The translations under genes and the position numbers were made by a program. A DNA stretch of 64,000 bases, taken from the NCBI GenBank assembly GCA_024345305.1, contig BRON01000001.1, positions 2,976,001 to 3,040,000 on the forward strand. Direction: 5' to 3'. Numbering within the stretch: the stretch's first letter is position 1; every line of letters begins with the position of its first letter. The notes beneath the pieces were generated by a model. That model was given only the letters and a program-made list of their open reading frames with translations. It made no database searches and was not told the origin of the DNA. Positions 1-9,167 of this stretch are shown piece after piece. Source of the DNA: Mrakia gelida (taxonomy: Eukaryota; Basidiomycota; Tremellomycetes; Cystofilobasidiales; Mrakiaceae).

Positions 1-1869
1 CATCGCCCTCTCCTCAACTGCTGCCACCTCTTCTGCTCCTCCGTAAACTTCATCGCGTGTCTCTTCTTCAAGATCGGCAAGTAACTCGGCACAAACGCAT
101 CCCCCAACTCCTTCACAAACTCCAGAATCTCCCTCGGCTCCGGCCCAATCCCACTCGAATACTTGAGGCTCTTCTTGTGAATCTCGCTCGACGAGTCCAA
201 ATCGTCGAAGAAGATGCCTCCAACTCCTCTCGCCTCTCCTCGATGAGGGATGTAGAAGTATTTGTCGCACCACGGCTTGAAGGCGGGGTAGTAGGACTCT
301 CCGTGCTTGTCGCAGGCGGTCTTGAGGGTGGAGTGGAAGTGGACGGCGTCTTCTTCGAAGAGGTAGTTGGGTGTGAGGTCGGATCCGCCCCCGAACCAGG
401 AGGCGACGGGTTTGGTGAGGTCTTTGTCGTCGTAGATTTCGAAATAGCGGATGTTGAAGTGGCACTGGGTGAGAAAAGAAGAGAGCGAGGAGAAAGGTTG
501 GGCGATGAGTCGAGGTCGAGGACGAGAGGAGGGAGGAGAAGGGGACGAACGGTGGGAGCGAGAGGGTTGTTGGGGTGAAGAACGATGGACAGTCCGACGA
601 CGGCGTAAGGGAGTGACTTGGTTGCTGGTTTCGAGGGAAAGAGGGAGGTGGAGAGACGAGATCGTCAGGTCGAGACGAACGAAGGAGAGGAAACGAAGCT
701 GGAAGACTAACTGTCGACGTGCTCAAGACCAGCGTGATCGGCTCGCATCTGAGCAACGCTGTTGTAGGGAATTCAGAGACGAGAAAGAACGAAAAGAGTC
801 AGAAAGGAGGGAGAGAAGAGCGATCGAAGAGCGAAGCGACGCGAACGAGAAGAACTCACGCTCTCGGAGGCAGCAAACCCTGAATGATCGAGATGTTGAC
901 ACCTCCCTTCTCCAGGACAGTCCCACCCTTGATCACACACGAGATCCCCTCTCCTCCGTTGTTGGGTCGGATCCACGAGTCGTGCAAGAACCGAGCTGAA
1001 GGAGGAGCGTTCGAGAAGAGCGACGACGGAGTGGCCTCCTCCTCGAGCTTCTCGATCGACGAGGTGATGGTCTCCTGGAGGGACTTGACGTAGGCGACGA
1101 GCTCTTTGTAGATGGGAGACTGAGTGAAGAGTGTGATGATGTAGTAGTGAGCTTCGGGTGAATGTGAGGGGAGGAGGGAGGAGGGAGGGAGGGAACCAGC
1201 GAGCTCACAGTTGGAAGGATCGCAGCTTCGGCGTCGTTGGGAGAGAACTCTGAGGGTTGAGCTGTGAGAGGGACGTCGGGCTTGGTGGGTTCGTCCGCAT
1301 GAGCCTTTCAAGTTGAGAATGAAGTCAACGAAGAGGATGTCAGCAAAGCTTCTACTCGAGGTCAGCAAAGGGAGGGAAGAATCGGCTGAGCTTACCGGTT
1401 CGAGGAAGGAGGCAGTCTGACTAGCGACGCCAACGAGAACGACCAAGGATGCAAAGATCAAAGGAGCGGTCCAACAGCTCCTTCCAGTTGACGAGTTGAG
1501 CTCGGGGATGGAAGAAGAAGGAGAGGGGGAGCTGGAGGATGGAAGGGAGGTGGGGTTGCTGGAAGGAACGGAAGTCGAGGTGGCTCCTTTGATCGTCGAA
1601 GAGGAAGGAGGGAGACCGGCGAGGTTTGAAGGAGTGTAGGACAGCCGTCTCAGGGATGAGGGAGAGCTTCGGATGAGAGGAGCTGTGGTGAAGAAAGGAG
1701 AGAAAGGAGAGATGGCAGGAGAGGGAAGGAAGGGAAGAGATGTGAGCTTCGTCTTTCTCCGCCATCGCTCGAGGCTTCTTCTCTTCCCTTCTGCTGCCGA
1801 AGACACGATGGACGAACCAGTAAACCGAGGTTGAGAAAAGCAAGCTGCTCGAGCGAGTCGGATCGACAT
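1..1869 (-). CDS. HEM13: Coproporphyrinogen III oxidase (3' part beyond window)
   Basis: Catalyses oxidative decarboxylation of coproporphyrinogen III to protoporphyrinogen IX in haem synthesis. Reading leftwards from the ATG at 1869, the first exon gives a basic, Ser/Arg-rich N-terminus like a mitochondrial targeting sequence ([16 protein letters not shown]), a long Ser/Pro linker and a hydrophobic segment ([16 protein letters not shown]). The catalytic domain follows: [18 protein letters not shown] near 930-960, [16 protein letters not shown] near 340-400, and [16 protein letters not shown] near 200-245, all diagnostic of the family. At least three introns are visible (donors GTAAGC near 1399, GTGAGC near 1210, GTGAGT near 860). 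The frame is open to base 1, so the C-terminus lies outside. Yeast Hem13 is cytosolic and lacks such a leader; the leader here suggests a mitochondrial intermembrane-space enzyme as in animals. Whether an additional intron removes part of the Ser-rich N-terminal stretch cannot be decided by eye. Confidence 0.93.
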
Positions 1870-2511
1870 CTTGGGAGAAGGAGGGAAGGGAATGAGCTGG
1901 TCGTTGAGAGAAGAAAGCGAAGGTCGGTCGAGCTCGCAAGAGGGAAAGCGAGAAAGGGAGCCGCGTGGGGAAAAGAAGAGCTCGAATCGACGGGAAAAAC
2001 TTGCTTTGTCCTGTCTGAATTCCTACGTTGGCAGGTTTGTGTTTCGGAGCTTCTGCCTGATGCGAGCCCTACCATTGGATCCTCGGACGACCTCTACAGC
2101 AACCCATTTGGCTCTTCACTCCTGCCTCGTCGTGCTCTGCCTCATCTCACTCCTCGTAACACCTACTTTCTGGCCAATCCTGGGTGCGGTACTACACGAG
2201 TTCCTTATAGAGTGTTTCAGAAGCCATCTTGGTCATTGCTCGAGCTTTTCTACGGCCCACAAGCTTCAGCGGCGCCCTCTTTGCGACGCGTTCTGCGCTC
2301 GAATTTGCCTCTCGCTCTCGAGGTTTGTCACCTTTCTGTCACTCGATCCGTCTTCAAACACACAAGGATGTAAGTCCCGTCATGCGAACCACAAAAAGCT
2401 GTCCGCGCTGGCTGCCCAGGCGAAGAAGTCGAGATAACTCAGCTCTCTCCGAGCGAACCCGTTCTCGATTCCATCGTCTTCTCCCTCTCAACCACCATCA
2501 TACCCCTCGCC
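1870..2511. promoter_or_regulatory. Divergent intergenic region
   Basis: About 640 bp lie between the HEM13 start (minus strand) and the membrane-protein start (plus strand), so this is a shared divergent promoter region. The right half is pyrimidine-rich (CT-rich stretches at 2100-2510), as is usual just upstream of start codons in this window. I see no further gene and no clear TATA box. Confidence 0.5.
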
Positions 2512-3679
2512 ATGACCTCCTTCTTCACTTCACCCCTCGCATCAATCAGAACTTCTCTTTACCTCTCTCTCCTCGTCTTCCACATCGTTCTGCTGGCCCT
2601 CGTTGGGACCTGGTTCGCAGGCGTGAGTCCTTTCCGACATTCACTTCTCCTTCGTCCCCTTCATGCTCGAGATGTCTCGCGCGAGCTCTGACTGACATTC
2701 CTTGCATCGATGTCTCATTTCTCCATTTATATAGACTCGTGGTGAGCTCTCGTTCCTCTCGTGCTCCTCCTTTTTCTCTCTTTCTCGTCGATCTCGCTCC
2801 ATCGTCGCGTCTGACCTTCCTTTCTTTCTTCTTTTTTCACAGTCGGCGGAGACGGTCTGTGGTCCCTCACCATCACTCTCATGTTCTTCCTCGTTCCCAT
2901 CTCCTTCCTGCTCATCGCGGGATTCCTGTGGGTCTTTCTTCCTTCGAAAGGCGAACTTCAACTCGCCAAGGCTGATCTCGTTCGTTCCGTCGCTGATGGA
3001 CAGTTTCCCCCTCCCTTTTCTATACATCGGCCGCATCTTCTCCCCTAGCATCCTCACCTCTCGTGGTCACTCGCTCAGGCTCGAAGCTATCTTCCTGTTC
3101 TGCGTCCTCGCTATCTGGGCAGGTGAGTCGACGCGACGGCGGGCATTCGTGCGAAAAGTGGGTAGTCACCCGTCTCGACGCGAGCTGAACCCTTTCATCC
3201 TCTTTCTTCTTTCGGCCTCGATGAAGGTTTAACCGGTCAAGCGACCTGGGACTTCAATGATTTCTACTCCCAAGTCTGTTACGCTGGTCGATGGGCTCGT
3301 CAGTTCTTTCGCGCACCAACTCTCGACTGGCCTTGACCCGCCACTGACTCTCTGCAACAACTCTGTCTTCACGATTCTCAGCGCTTTACAACTGCTCGCA
3401 CTTCAAGGCCATCATCGCCTTCGTATGGATCAACTTTATCTTCGTTCTCTCCTCCTTCGTCGGATGCATCACCGTCGGACTCGTGCAAAAGAGCAGAAAC
3501 GCGTCGTTGCCGGTTCGTCCTTTCTTTTCCACTTCAACGCTGATGTCAAAGTTTTTTTTCCCACTGACCAGCTGTCCTCGTCTTCTTGTAAACAGGTCTG
3601 GTCGTCTTCTATAGCCGAGCTGCTCGCTTCCTCGCCCAGAGGAGCCGTTCGAATGGATTCTCGCGTCTCGGAGGTCTGA
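2512..3679 (+). CDS. Four-span membrane protein, MARVEL-like
   Basis: Spliced reading from the ATG at 2512 gives a protein of roughly 200 residues with four hydrophobic spans: one after MTSFFTSPLASIRT, a second around LTITLMFFLVPISFLLIAGF, a third around LEAIFLFCVLAIWAG and a fourth around IIAFVWINFIFVLSSFVG. The tetraspan layout and short tails fit fungal MARVEL-domain proteins of the plasma membrane or secretory vesicles, but no decisive motif is seen. Five introns are inferred, including one pair that isolates a 7-nt exon (2735-2741, ACTCGTG) needed to keep frame between ...TWFAG and VGGDGLWSL. The last exon starts after TTGTAAACAG near 3596 and ends at TGA 3677-3679. A copia element sits 170 bp downstream, in the gap between convergent genes. 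Confidence 0.7.
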
Positions 3680-3845
3680 GCCCCTTCGCCAGGTCCTTCC
3701 ATGCCTCCACACCTTCTCAGTTGATCTAGAAACCCTTATAGTTGTCACCTACCATACTCTTTAATCCTTAATCCTAAATGCGTGATCCTCCTTCGTACAT
3801 CTCCATCTTTGCTCGTTCCTTGTCGCGTTTGCTTTTTCTCTTCTC

Positions 3846-3850
3846 GCTTG
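3846..3850. repeat. Target site duplication, left copy (GCTTG)
   Basis: GCTTG immediately precedes the left LTR and recurs as GCTTG at 9552-9556 directly after the right LTR. A 5-bp duplication is the usual size for Ty1/copia integrases and fixes the element boundaries. Confidence 0.85.
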
Positions 3851-4234
3851 TATGAAGATGTAAGGTCTAGCGTCTGGTTCGATCTGGAGAGAGAAAGAAG
3901 GACTCGTGAGACGCTAGCTTGGTGGTCAAGATGTAGACTATGTATCGAGCTAACCTGGAGAGAGAAAGCTGTAGAAGTATAGAGAGAGAATATAAGTACA
4001 CGACTGATGAAGAGAAGGAGAGTAGAAGATGAACGAACAAGGACTCGTGAGACGCTAGCTTGGTGGTCAAGATGTAGACGAGAGTAAGAAGGGAGGAGAG
4101 GGAAGTGAAAAAGGTTAAGGGAATAAGGCAGTGTGCGAAGAGAGAGAGAGCTAGCGAGATTAGAAACTAGAGGAGCGAGCTCAGCAACCTATTCTACTGT
4201 AGAAAAGAAAGAAAGAGATACGCAAATCTTCACA
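3851..4234 (-). repeat. 3' LTR of copia element
   Basis: 384 bp, read on the minus strand. The plus-strand ends are TATGAAG...CTTCACA, an imperfect terminal inverted repeat; thus on the element's coding strand the LTR begins TGTGAAG and ends CTTCATA, i.e. TG...TA instead of the canonical TG...CA, in both copies. It contains an internal 41-bp direct repeat (3898-3938 and 4039-4079). Confidence 0.93.
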
Positions 4235-4241
4235 CCCCCCC
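4235..4241 (-). other. Polypurine tract (plus-strand primer)
   Basis: A run of seven C on the plus strand, i.e. GCTGGGGGGG on the coding strand, abuts the 3' LTR. This is the position and composition expected of the polypurine tract that primes second-strand synthesis. Confidence 0.8.
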
Positions 4242-4249
4242 AGCGGATC

Positions 4250-7200
4250 TCAACCTTGAACCTCTTTTCCCTCCAACTTCACCAGCCCCCCCATTTCCCT
4301 GAACCTCTCGAACTTGACCTTTCCTAGGGCCTTGGTGAGGATGTCCGATGGGTTGTCGTTCGTAGGAATCCATTTCGGTTCGATCACTCCGTTGATGTAG
4401 AGGTCGAATCCGATTCGAATCGACGTTCGAATGTGACGCGTCAACTTTCCGTGCGAACCCTTCTTGATGACGGCGACTGCTCCTTGGTTGTCGCACCAGG
4501 CGGGAACGGCGGTAGAGGTGTCGAGTCCAAGGCTCTCGAGGAGTTGTAGGATCCATTCGATTTGAGTTGCTCCTCGAGAGAAGGCGATGAACTCTGCTTC
4601 CAGGACCGATTTCGACGAGCTGGCGATCTTCTTCGAGGACCAGTAGATAAGTGATCCCTCCCAGAATATCATGATTCCCATCGTTGACCTGCTGGTGGCG
4701 TGATCTCCGTTCCAGTCTGAGTCTGTGAAGACTTCGAGCCCATTCCCTGGTTGTCGACCTCCGAGAACGAGTCCCCAATCCGTCGTTCCTCGAAGGTAGT
4801 AGAGGATGTCGAGGATCGCGGACTTGTGTTTGGGACCGGGGTTGGACTGGAATCTCGAGCATTGGCTGAGAGCGAAGGAGATGTCGAATCGAGAGTTGTT
4901 GGCGAGGAACCAGAGGCATCCTAGGATCTCTCGAACGGGGAAGTCCTCCATCTCGGCGCGTTCGACTTCGTCTTTGGGTCCGTCTTCTGCCGAGAGTTGA
5001 AGATCCTCGTCCATTGGGGTTGATCTGTTCTTGTTGGGGATGAGGAGGTGGTTGAACTTATCGAGAATCTCGAAGGAGTAGGGTTGTTGGGAGTACTCCA
5101 TGGTGTTCGTCGTTCGATCTCTCTTGACGTCGACAGCGAGCATCCTTCCTGGATCGAGGTTCCCGAGGTCCTTGATGTCGTAGATCTTCTCGACTCCTTG
5201 GAATACGGCGTCCGCGATGGGTTTGGTAGGAGCTTTGATGACGAAGTCGTCGACGTAGATGATCATCGCGACACGTCGACCATCTTTCCATCCCGTGTAG
5301 AGGCAGCAGTCGGCGAAGGACGCGACCAATTCCATCTTCTCGAGGTTTGCTGAAAAAGACTTGTGAAAGGCTCGGGGTGACTGAGGGAGACCGTAGATTG
5401 CTCCGTGAACTTCGAGGACGATTGGTTCTCCGTACTCGTCTGTGTTGAATCCGGGAGGAGGTTTCATGTAGACCGGTTCCTCGAGCTGGGCGGTGATGAA
5501 GGCGGTAGAGACGTCTCCCTGTCGGAACTCCTCTCCTCTTGCGGCTCCGATGGCGAAGAAGAGACGACGAGTGGTAGCATCGCAGACGGGAGCGTAGGTT
5601 TCGAAGTAGTCGAGTCCTGGTCGAAGTTCGAATCCTCGAGCGACCCATCGACACTTGAACCGAATGGTCTTGGGATCGAGTACGTCCCTCTTGAGGGCAA
5701 ACACCCAACGTCCGCTGACGAGCTTCTTCCCTTCTGGGACCTTCCTGAGGGTGATGGCAGCCCAAGCTTTGAGTCTCTCGAACGATCTGAGCTCCTCGTC
5801 CTTCGAGATGATCCATTCCTCTCGATAGGGACCGTTCATGGCTTCTTCCCAGGTTCGAGGGAGCTTCGGGAAGGGTCGATCTCCGATGTTGATGGTTCGG
5901 AAGGCGCAGTGCTCATAGTAGAAGGTGGTTGGAGTTCGTTTTGGGCGGGAGGGACGTTGTGGGGAAGTGGGATTGGGAGGTTTCGATTCGGTGAAGGGGA
6001 GAGGGTGATCGTACTGGCGAGGGTGGATAGCTGATGATGCTTCTGGTACCCAAGTCCATCGTTTGGAGGCTGGGACTCGTCCTCTTGGAGGAGATGGAGA
6101 TCGTGGAGGAGGTTGGTTTCCGTTGCGACGCGTTTCGTTTCGAGTTCTTCCTCGAATCCAATCTCCGCCGGAGACTGCTGGTGGATGGGGTGGACCGACT
6201 GGGATGGGTGGTGGTAGGACTGGTGGATCATCTGGGATTGGTGGTGGTGGTGGTGGAGGAGGTGGTAGTTCCTCTGGTGGTGGGAGAGCTTCGGAGGGAA
6301 GGTCCTCGAGTTCTGATGGACTCGACGGATTTTCCCCTCCTGAAGCAGGCTCCTCTCCTTCCTCGACCTCCTCCCCGCACTCCGATAAGGGCTCATCCGC
6401 CTTACCGGAATCCTCATTGCCAAAAACTACTCCTCCTTCAACCTCCATCCCTTCCTTCTCCCAAGATCTCTTCTCCTTCTCCACCGTCTTCGACTTCCAC
6501 GGCAGAGGTGACTTCTCGTCGACGAAGACTACACTCCTTCCAAAGAGGATCTTCCCATCCGAGACCTGTTGAAGACGATAGGCCTTCTTTCCGAACATCT
6601 CCTCTCCTGGACCGAGGTAAATGCACTCGATTCCTCGAGGATCGAACTTGTAGTATCCCTCGTTGTGGATGAAGGCGCGACTGCCGAAGAGGTGGAGTTG
6701 GGTGATGGGTTGTGGTATGCCTGTCCAGGCGTGGAGACGTTGTTTGGGGTGGGATGGGGAGAGTGGTGCTGCCGGAAGTCGTTCGAGGACGCGGAGAGCG
6801 AAGTTGAGGGCTTCTCCCCAGTATCGTTGAGAGAGTCCTGAATCGACGAGGACGGAGGTGATGAGGGATGTGAGGTACGCGATGGCTCGTTCGGCTTTGC
6901 CGTTCTGGGAGGAGTGCTTCGGGATGCTGGTTTCGTGACGGATTCCTCGTTCGAGGAAGTAGCTCTGGATCGTCGACGACGTGAATTCTCCTCCGTTGTC
7001 CGACCTGAAGGTTCCGAGTTTCTGGCCGCTCTCGCTCTCGGCTCGTGCGATCCAGTGGTTGAGGGTGGTTTCGGTGTCCGACTTCCTTTTTAAAGGGAAA
7101 GCCCAGTACATGTCGGTGAATTCGTCGACGAGGATGAGGAAGTATCGTTGACCGCTGAAGGTGGGAGATCGCATGGGGCCGGCGAGATCGCAGTGGACGA

Positions 7201-7459
7201 GTTGGAGTGGACGAGTGGTGATGCGAGTGGAGGTAGGGTAGGGATGACGTTTGAGTTTGGACTTGATGCAGTTGATGCAGGGTCGATTGAGAGCTTGCTC
7301 GATGAGGGGAGTGGAGAAATAGGTGGGGAGAACGTTGAGATCTCGAAGTTTCAAGATCATTTTGAGCGAAGCGTGAGCCATGCCTCTATGGGTAAAAATG
7401 ATCTCTTCGATAATCTCGTCATCGCTCCTCGCAGCCCTACAACTCTCCTCCCCACACCC
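4250..7459 (-). CDS. Copia integrase - reverse transcriptase - RNase H
   Basis: The frame is open from the codon after the gag UGA; the first Met is at 7381. Order: a pre-integrase zinc-binding region (HRGMAHASL...CINCIKSK); an integrase core with HCDLAGP, RSDNGGE and KAERA, the last two acidic residues separated by 35 residues as in D,D-35-E; a long Pro/Ser-rich linker; a copia-type reverse transcriptase (WVARGFE, DVSTAFI, catalytic YVDDFVI); and RNase H (FTDSDWNGD, EAEFIAFS, WCDNQGA). It ends with ILTKALGKVKFERFREMGG, a common copia C-terminus. All catalytic residues that I can identify are present. Expression would need UGA readthrough or internal initiation, since no frameshift signal is needed. 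Confidence 0.94.
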   Translation of the reverse strand, partial: GCGEESCRAARSDDEIIEEIIFTHRGMAHASLKMILKLRDLNVLPTYFSTPLIEQALNRPCINCIKSKLKRHPYPTSTRITTRPLQLVHCDLAGPMRSPTFSGQRYFLILVDEFTDMYWAFPLKRKSDTETTLNHWIARAESESGQKLGTFRSDNGGEFTSSTIQSYFLERGIRHETSIPKHSSQNGKAERAIAYLTSLITSVLVDSGLSQRYWGEALNFALRVLERLPAAPLSPSHPKQRLHAWTGIPQPITQLHLFGSRAFIHNEGYYKFDPRGIECIYLGPGEEMFGKKAYRLQQVSDGKILFGRSVVFVDEKSPLPWKSKTVEKEKRSWEKEGMEVEGGVVFGNEDSGKADEPLSECGEEVEEGEEPASGGENPSSPSELEDLPSEALPPPEELPPPPPPPPPIPDDPPVLPPPIPVGPPHPPAVSGGDWIRGRTRNETRRNGNQPPPRSPSPPRGRVPASKRWTWVPEASSAIHPRQYDHPLPFTESKPPNPTSPQRPSRPKRTPTTFYYEHCAFRTINIGDRPFPKLPRTWEEAMNGPYREEWIISKDEELRSFERLKAWAAITLRKVPEGKKLVSGRWVFALKRDVLDPKTIRFKCRWVARGFELRPGLDYFETYAPVCDATTRRLFFAIGAARGEEFRQGDVSTAFITAQLEEPVYMKPPPGFNTDEYGEPIVLEVHGAIYGLPQSPRAFHKSFSANLEKMELVASFADCCLYTGWKDGRRVAMIIYVDDFVIKAPTKPIADAVFQGVEKIYDIKDLGNLDPGRMLAVDVKRDRTTNTMEYSQQPYSFEILDKFNHLLIPNKNRSTPMDEDLQLSAEDGPKDEVERAEMEDFPVREILGCLWFLANNSRFDISFALSQCSRFQSNPGPKHKSAILDILYYLRGTTDWGLVLGGRQPGNGLEVFTDSDWNGDHATSRSTMGIMIFWEGSLIYWSSKKIASSSKSVLEAEFIAFSRGATQIEWILQLLESLGLDTSTAVPAWCDNQGAVAVIKKGSHGKLTRHIRTSIRIGFDLYINGVIEPKWIPTNDNPSDILTKALGKVKFERFREMGGLVKLEGKEVQG

Positions 7460-8959
7460 TCAGTTCGATCCCCAGATCTCCTTCCCGGTCTTCGACTTGA
7501 TCTCGAAGATCGTTCCAACCATCTTCGTCTCAAGGAAGAGTTTCCCATCCTTGGTGTAGACGGCGAGGGAGGGTTCTCCAGCGGCGGTTCGTCGAGTTCC
7601 GAGGTTGTAACCAGCGGAGAGGAGTGCTCCGACGGAGAGGAGGGTAACGTCCAGAGCTGGAACGAAGAGGGTGTTCTTAAGGTGGTGGACGATTTCCTTT
7701 CCGTCGACGACGGTCCTGAAAGGAAGGGTTCCGATTCCCTTGATCTCGATCCGATCTCCGTTCGCGATAGTGATGGAGCTGGGTTGAGGAAGAGGTCGAA
7801 GGTCGAGGAAGGCGTTCTCGTCGCCGCAGGTGTGGGAGGAGGCTGCTGAGTCGAGAAGGATGGGATCTTCCGATCTCCTGGTGGTGATGGAGCGACACGC
7901 GATGTTGGTGGAGTAGGAGCATCGGTACATGGGTGGGTTGGATTGGTTGTTCGAGGAGTGGTCATGTTCGCAACAGCTCTGGTGAGTGGTTGCTCGGGCG
8001 TCGTTCCTAGCCGGTCGATGGTGACCTGGTCGGAGGTGAGGGTTTTGGACCCAGCAGAGGAGTGGTTGATGCTTCCATCGGAGGTTGAGGGCCTTGCAGT
8101 GAGTGCAGGTGGGTCCTGAGTACGGCGACGACGAGGTTGTTGGCGACGACGTTGCTGCTGCTCCTCGAGTGGTTCCTCCGTCTCGAACCTTGACGAAAGC
8201 GAGCCATCCAGGGTCGGTGCAGTCGACGAGGTAGTGTCCGAGCTGTTGACAGGCGTTGCATTTGGAGGTCGCGCTCGCTCGAAGGAGGGATCCAGGGGAG
8301 ACTCCGAGATCGACGACGGCGTTTTGACTTTGGACTTCGAGGGTGAGAGCTGACTTAAACGTGCTCATCTTCCATTCCGAGGGTTTGGTGTTGGTTCCGA
8401 GGAAGACTGTCCTGAACGTAGCGTAGAGAGGTCCGAGCTGGTGGAGGAGATGGTTGACGACGAAGGTTTCCTTAACGAAGTCTCCGAGTTCTCCTGAGCC
8501 TGGGAGTGACTTGGCTCGAGTGAGGAGGGATTCGAATTCTCGTAGGCTTTTGAGCGAATCGGTTCCGAACTTGAAGTTCATGATGTCTAGCATCGCCTTG
8601 TTGATGAGGGCGGGACCGACTCCGACGAACTCCTCCTCGAGGTCCTCGATGAGCTCCTTCGCTCCCATTTCCATCCTCGATCCCGATTTGGTTTCCTCTG
8701 CCATGAGGAGCCTGATGGAGAACCCTACGGCATTCGACTCCTTGCTCCAGACGGCGTGGGCGATGAGGGAAGCAGCGTATCCAGCGGCGGTGGCATCGGC
8801 GAGGAGAGGGTCGACGTTTGTGAGGGCTGAGATCGTCTCGTCCGCCGCCAGAGCACTCCTGAGCGAGCTCTTCCAGGTAATGAAGTTCGATCCGTCGGGC
8901 TCGAGCTGGTTCCTGCCTCCTGAGGTGAGTAGCTTGATGTATTGGGTGCTGGGCGCCAT
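7460..8959 (-). CDS. Copia gag-protease polyprotein
   Basis: 499 codons from the ATG at 8959. The N-terminal two thirds is a Gag-type domain (UBN2/copia-like, with a WKSSLRSAL segment near residue 30). A CCHC zinc knuckle CNACQQLGHYLVDC follows near residue 235, then a low-complexity Ser/Thr region and a second Cys/His group. The aspartic protease active site is LLDSAASSHTCGD near residue 370, matching the DSGAS-type motif of copia proteases. The frame ends at UGA 7462-7460 (GGATCGAACTGA). Reading past that stop, the same frame continues without interruption into integrase, so this is the upstream part of one gag-pol frame rather than a separate gene. Confidence 0.92.
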   Translation of the reverse strand: MAPSTQYIKLLTSGGRNQLEPDGSNFITWKSSLRSALAADETISALTNVDPLLADATAAGYAASLIAHAVWSKESNAVGFSIRLLMAEETKSGSRMEMGAKELIEDLEEEFVGVGPALINKAMLDIMNFKFGTDSLKSLREFESLLTRAKSLPGSGELGDFVKETFVVNHLLHQLGPLYATFRTVFLGTNTKPSEWKMSTFKSALTLEVQSQNAVVDLGVSPGSLLRASATSKCNACQQLGHYLVDCTDPGWLAFVKVRDGGTTRGAAATSSPTTSSSPYSGPTCTHCKALNLRWKHQPLLCWVQNPHLRPGHHRPARNDARATTHQSCCEHDHSSNNQSNPPMYRCSYSTNIACRSITTRRSEDPILLDSAASSHTCGDENAFLDLRPLPQPSSITIANGDRIEIKGIGTLPFRTVVDGKEIVHHLKNTLFVPALDVTLLSVGALLSAGYNLGTRRTAAGEPSLAVYTKDGKLFLETKMVGTIFEIKSKTGKEIWGSN

Positions 8960-9148
8960 GATGGGAGAGACGATGGAGAGGTTTGGGTAGTCGAGCGGGA
9001 GTTGGACGAAGTGGAAGGGAAGAAGAGCGAGGAGGTGGTCGAGCTCGAGGGAGGGAAGGAGGGAAGGAAGGACGGAGGACGTCGTGGAGGTTCTGGTGCT
9101 GGTATCCTTCGATGGGGAAGGTTGGTTGGTTCCTGGTTATTGCTCTCA

Positions 9149-9167
9149 AGCAATCAGACTCTTAATC
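9149..9167 (-). other. Primer binding site, resembles tRNA-Lys(CUU) anticodon arm
   Basis: Directly inside the 5' LTR the plus strand reads AGCAATCAGACTCTTAATC. The last 14 nt (9154-9167) have the layout of a tRNA-Lys anticodon arm: 5' stem TCAGA, loop CTCTTAA with anticodon CTT, and the start of the 3' stem TC. There is no complement to a tRNA 3' CCA end (no TGG next to the LTR). Copia-type elements are known that prime with an internally cleaved half-tRNA; this fits that mode with a lysine tRNA. The tRNA identity is inferred from general tRNA structure, not from the host gene. Confidence 0.65.

Noticed and set aside
3867..4070. 67-codon open frames inside both LTRs
   Set aside because: Their sequence is the internal LTR repeat translated; identical in both LTRs, no domain, no reason to be expressed as protein.
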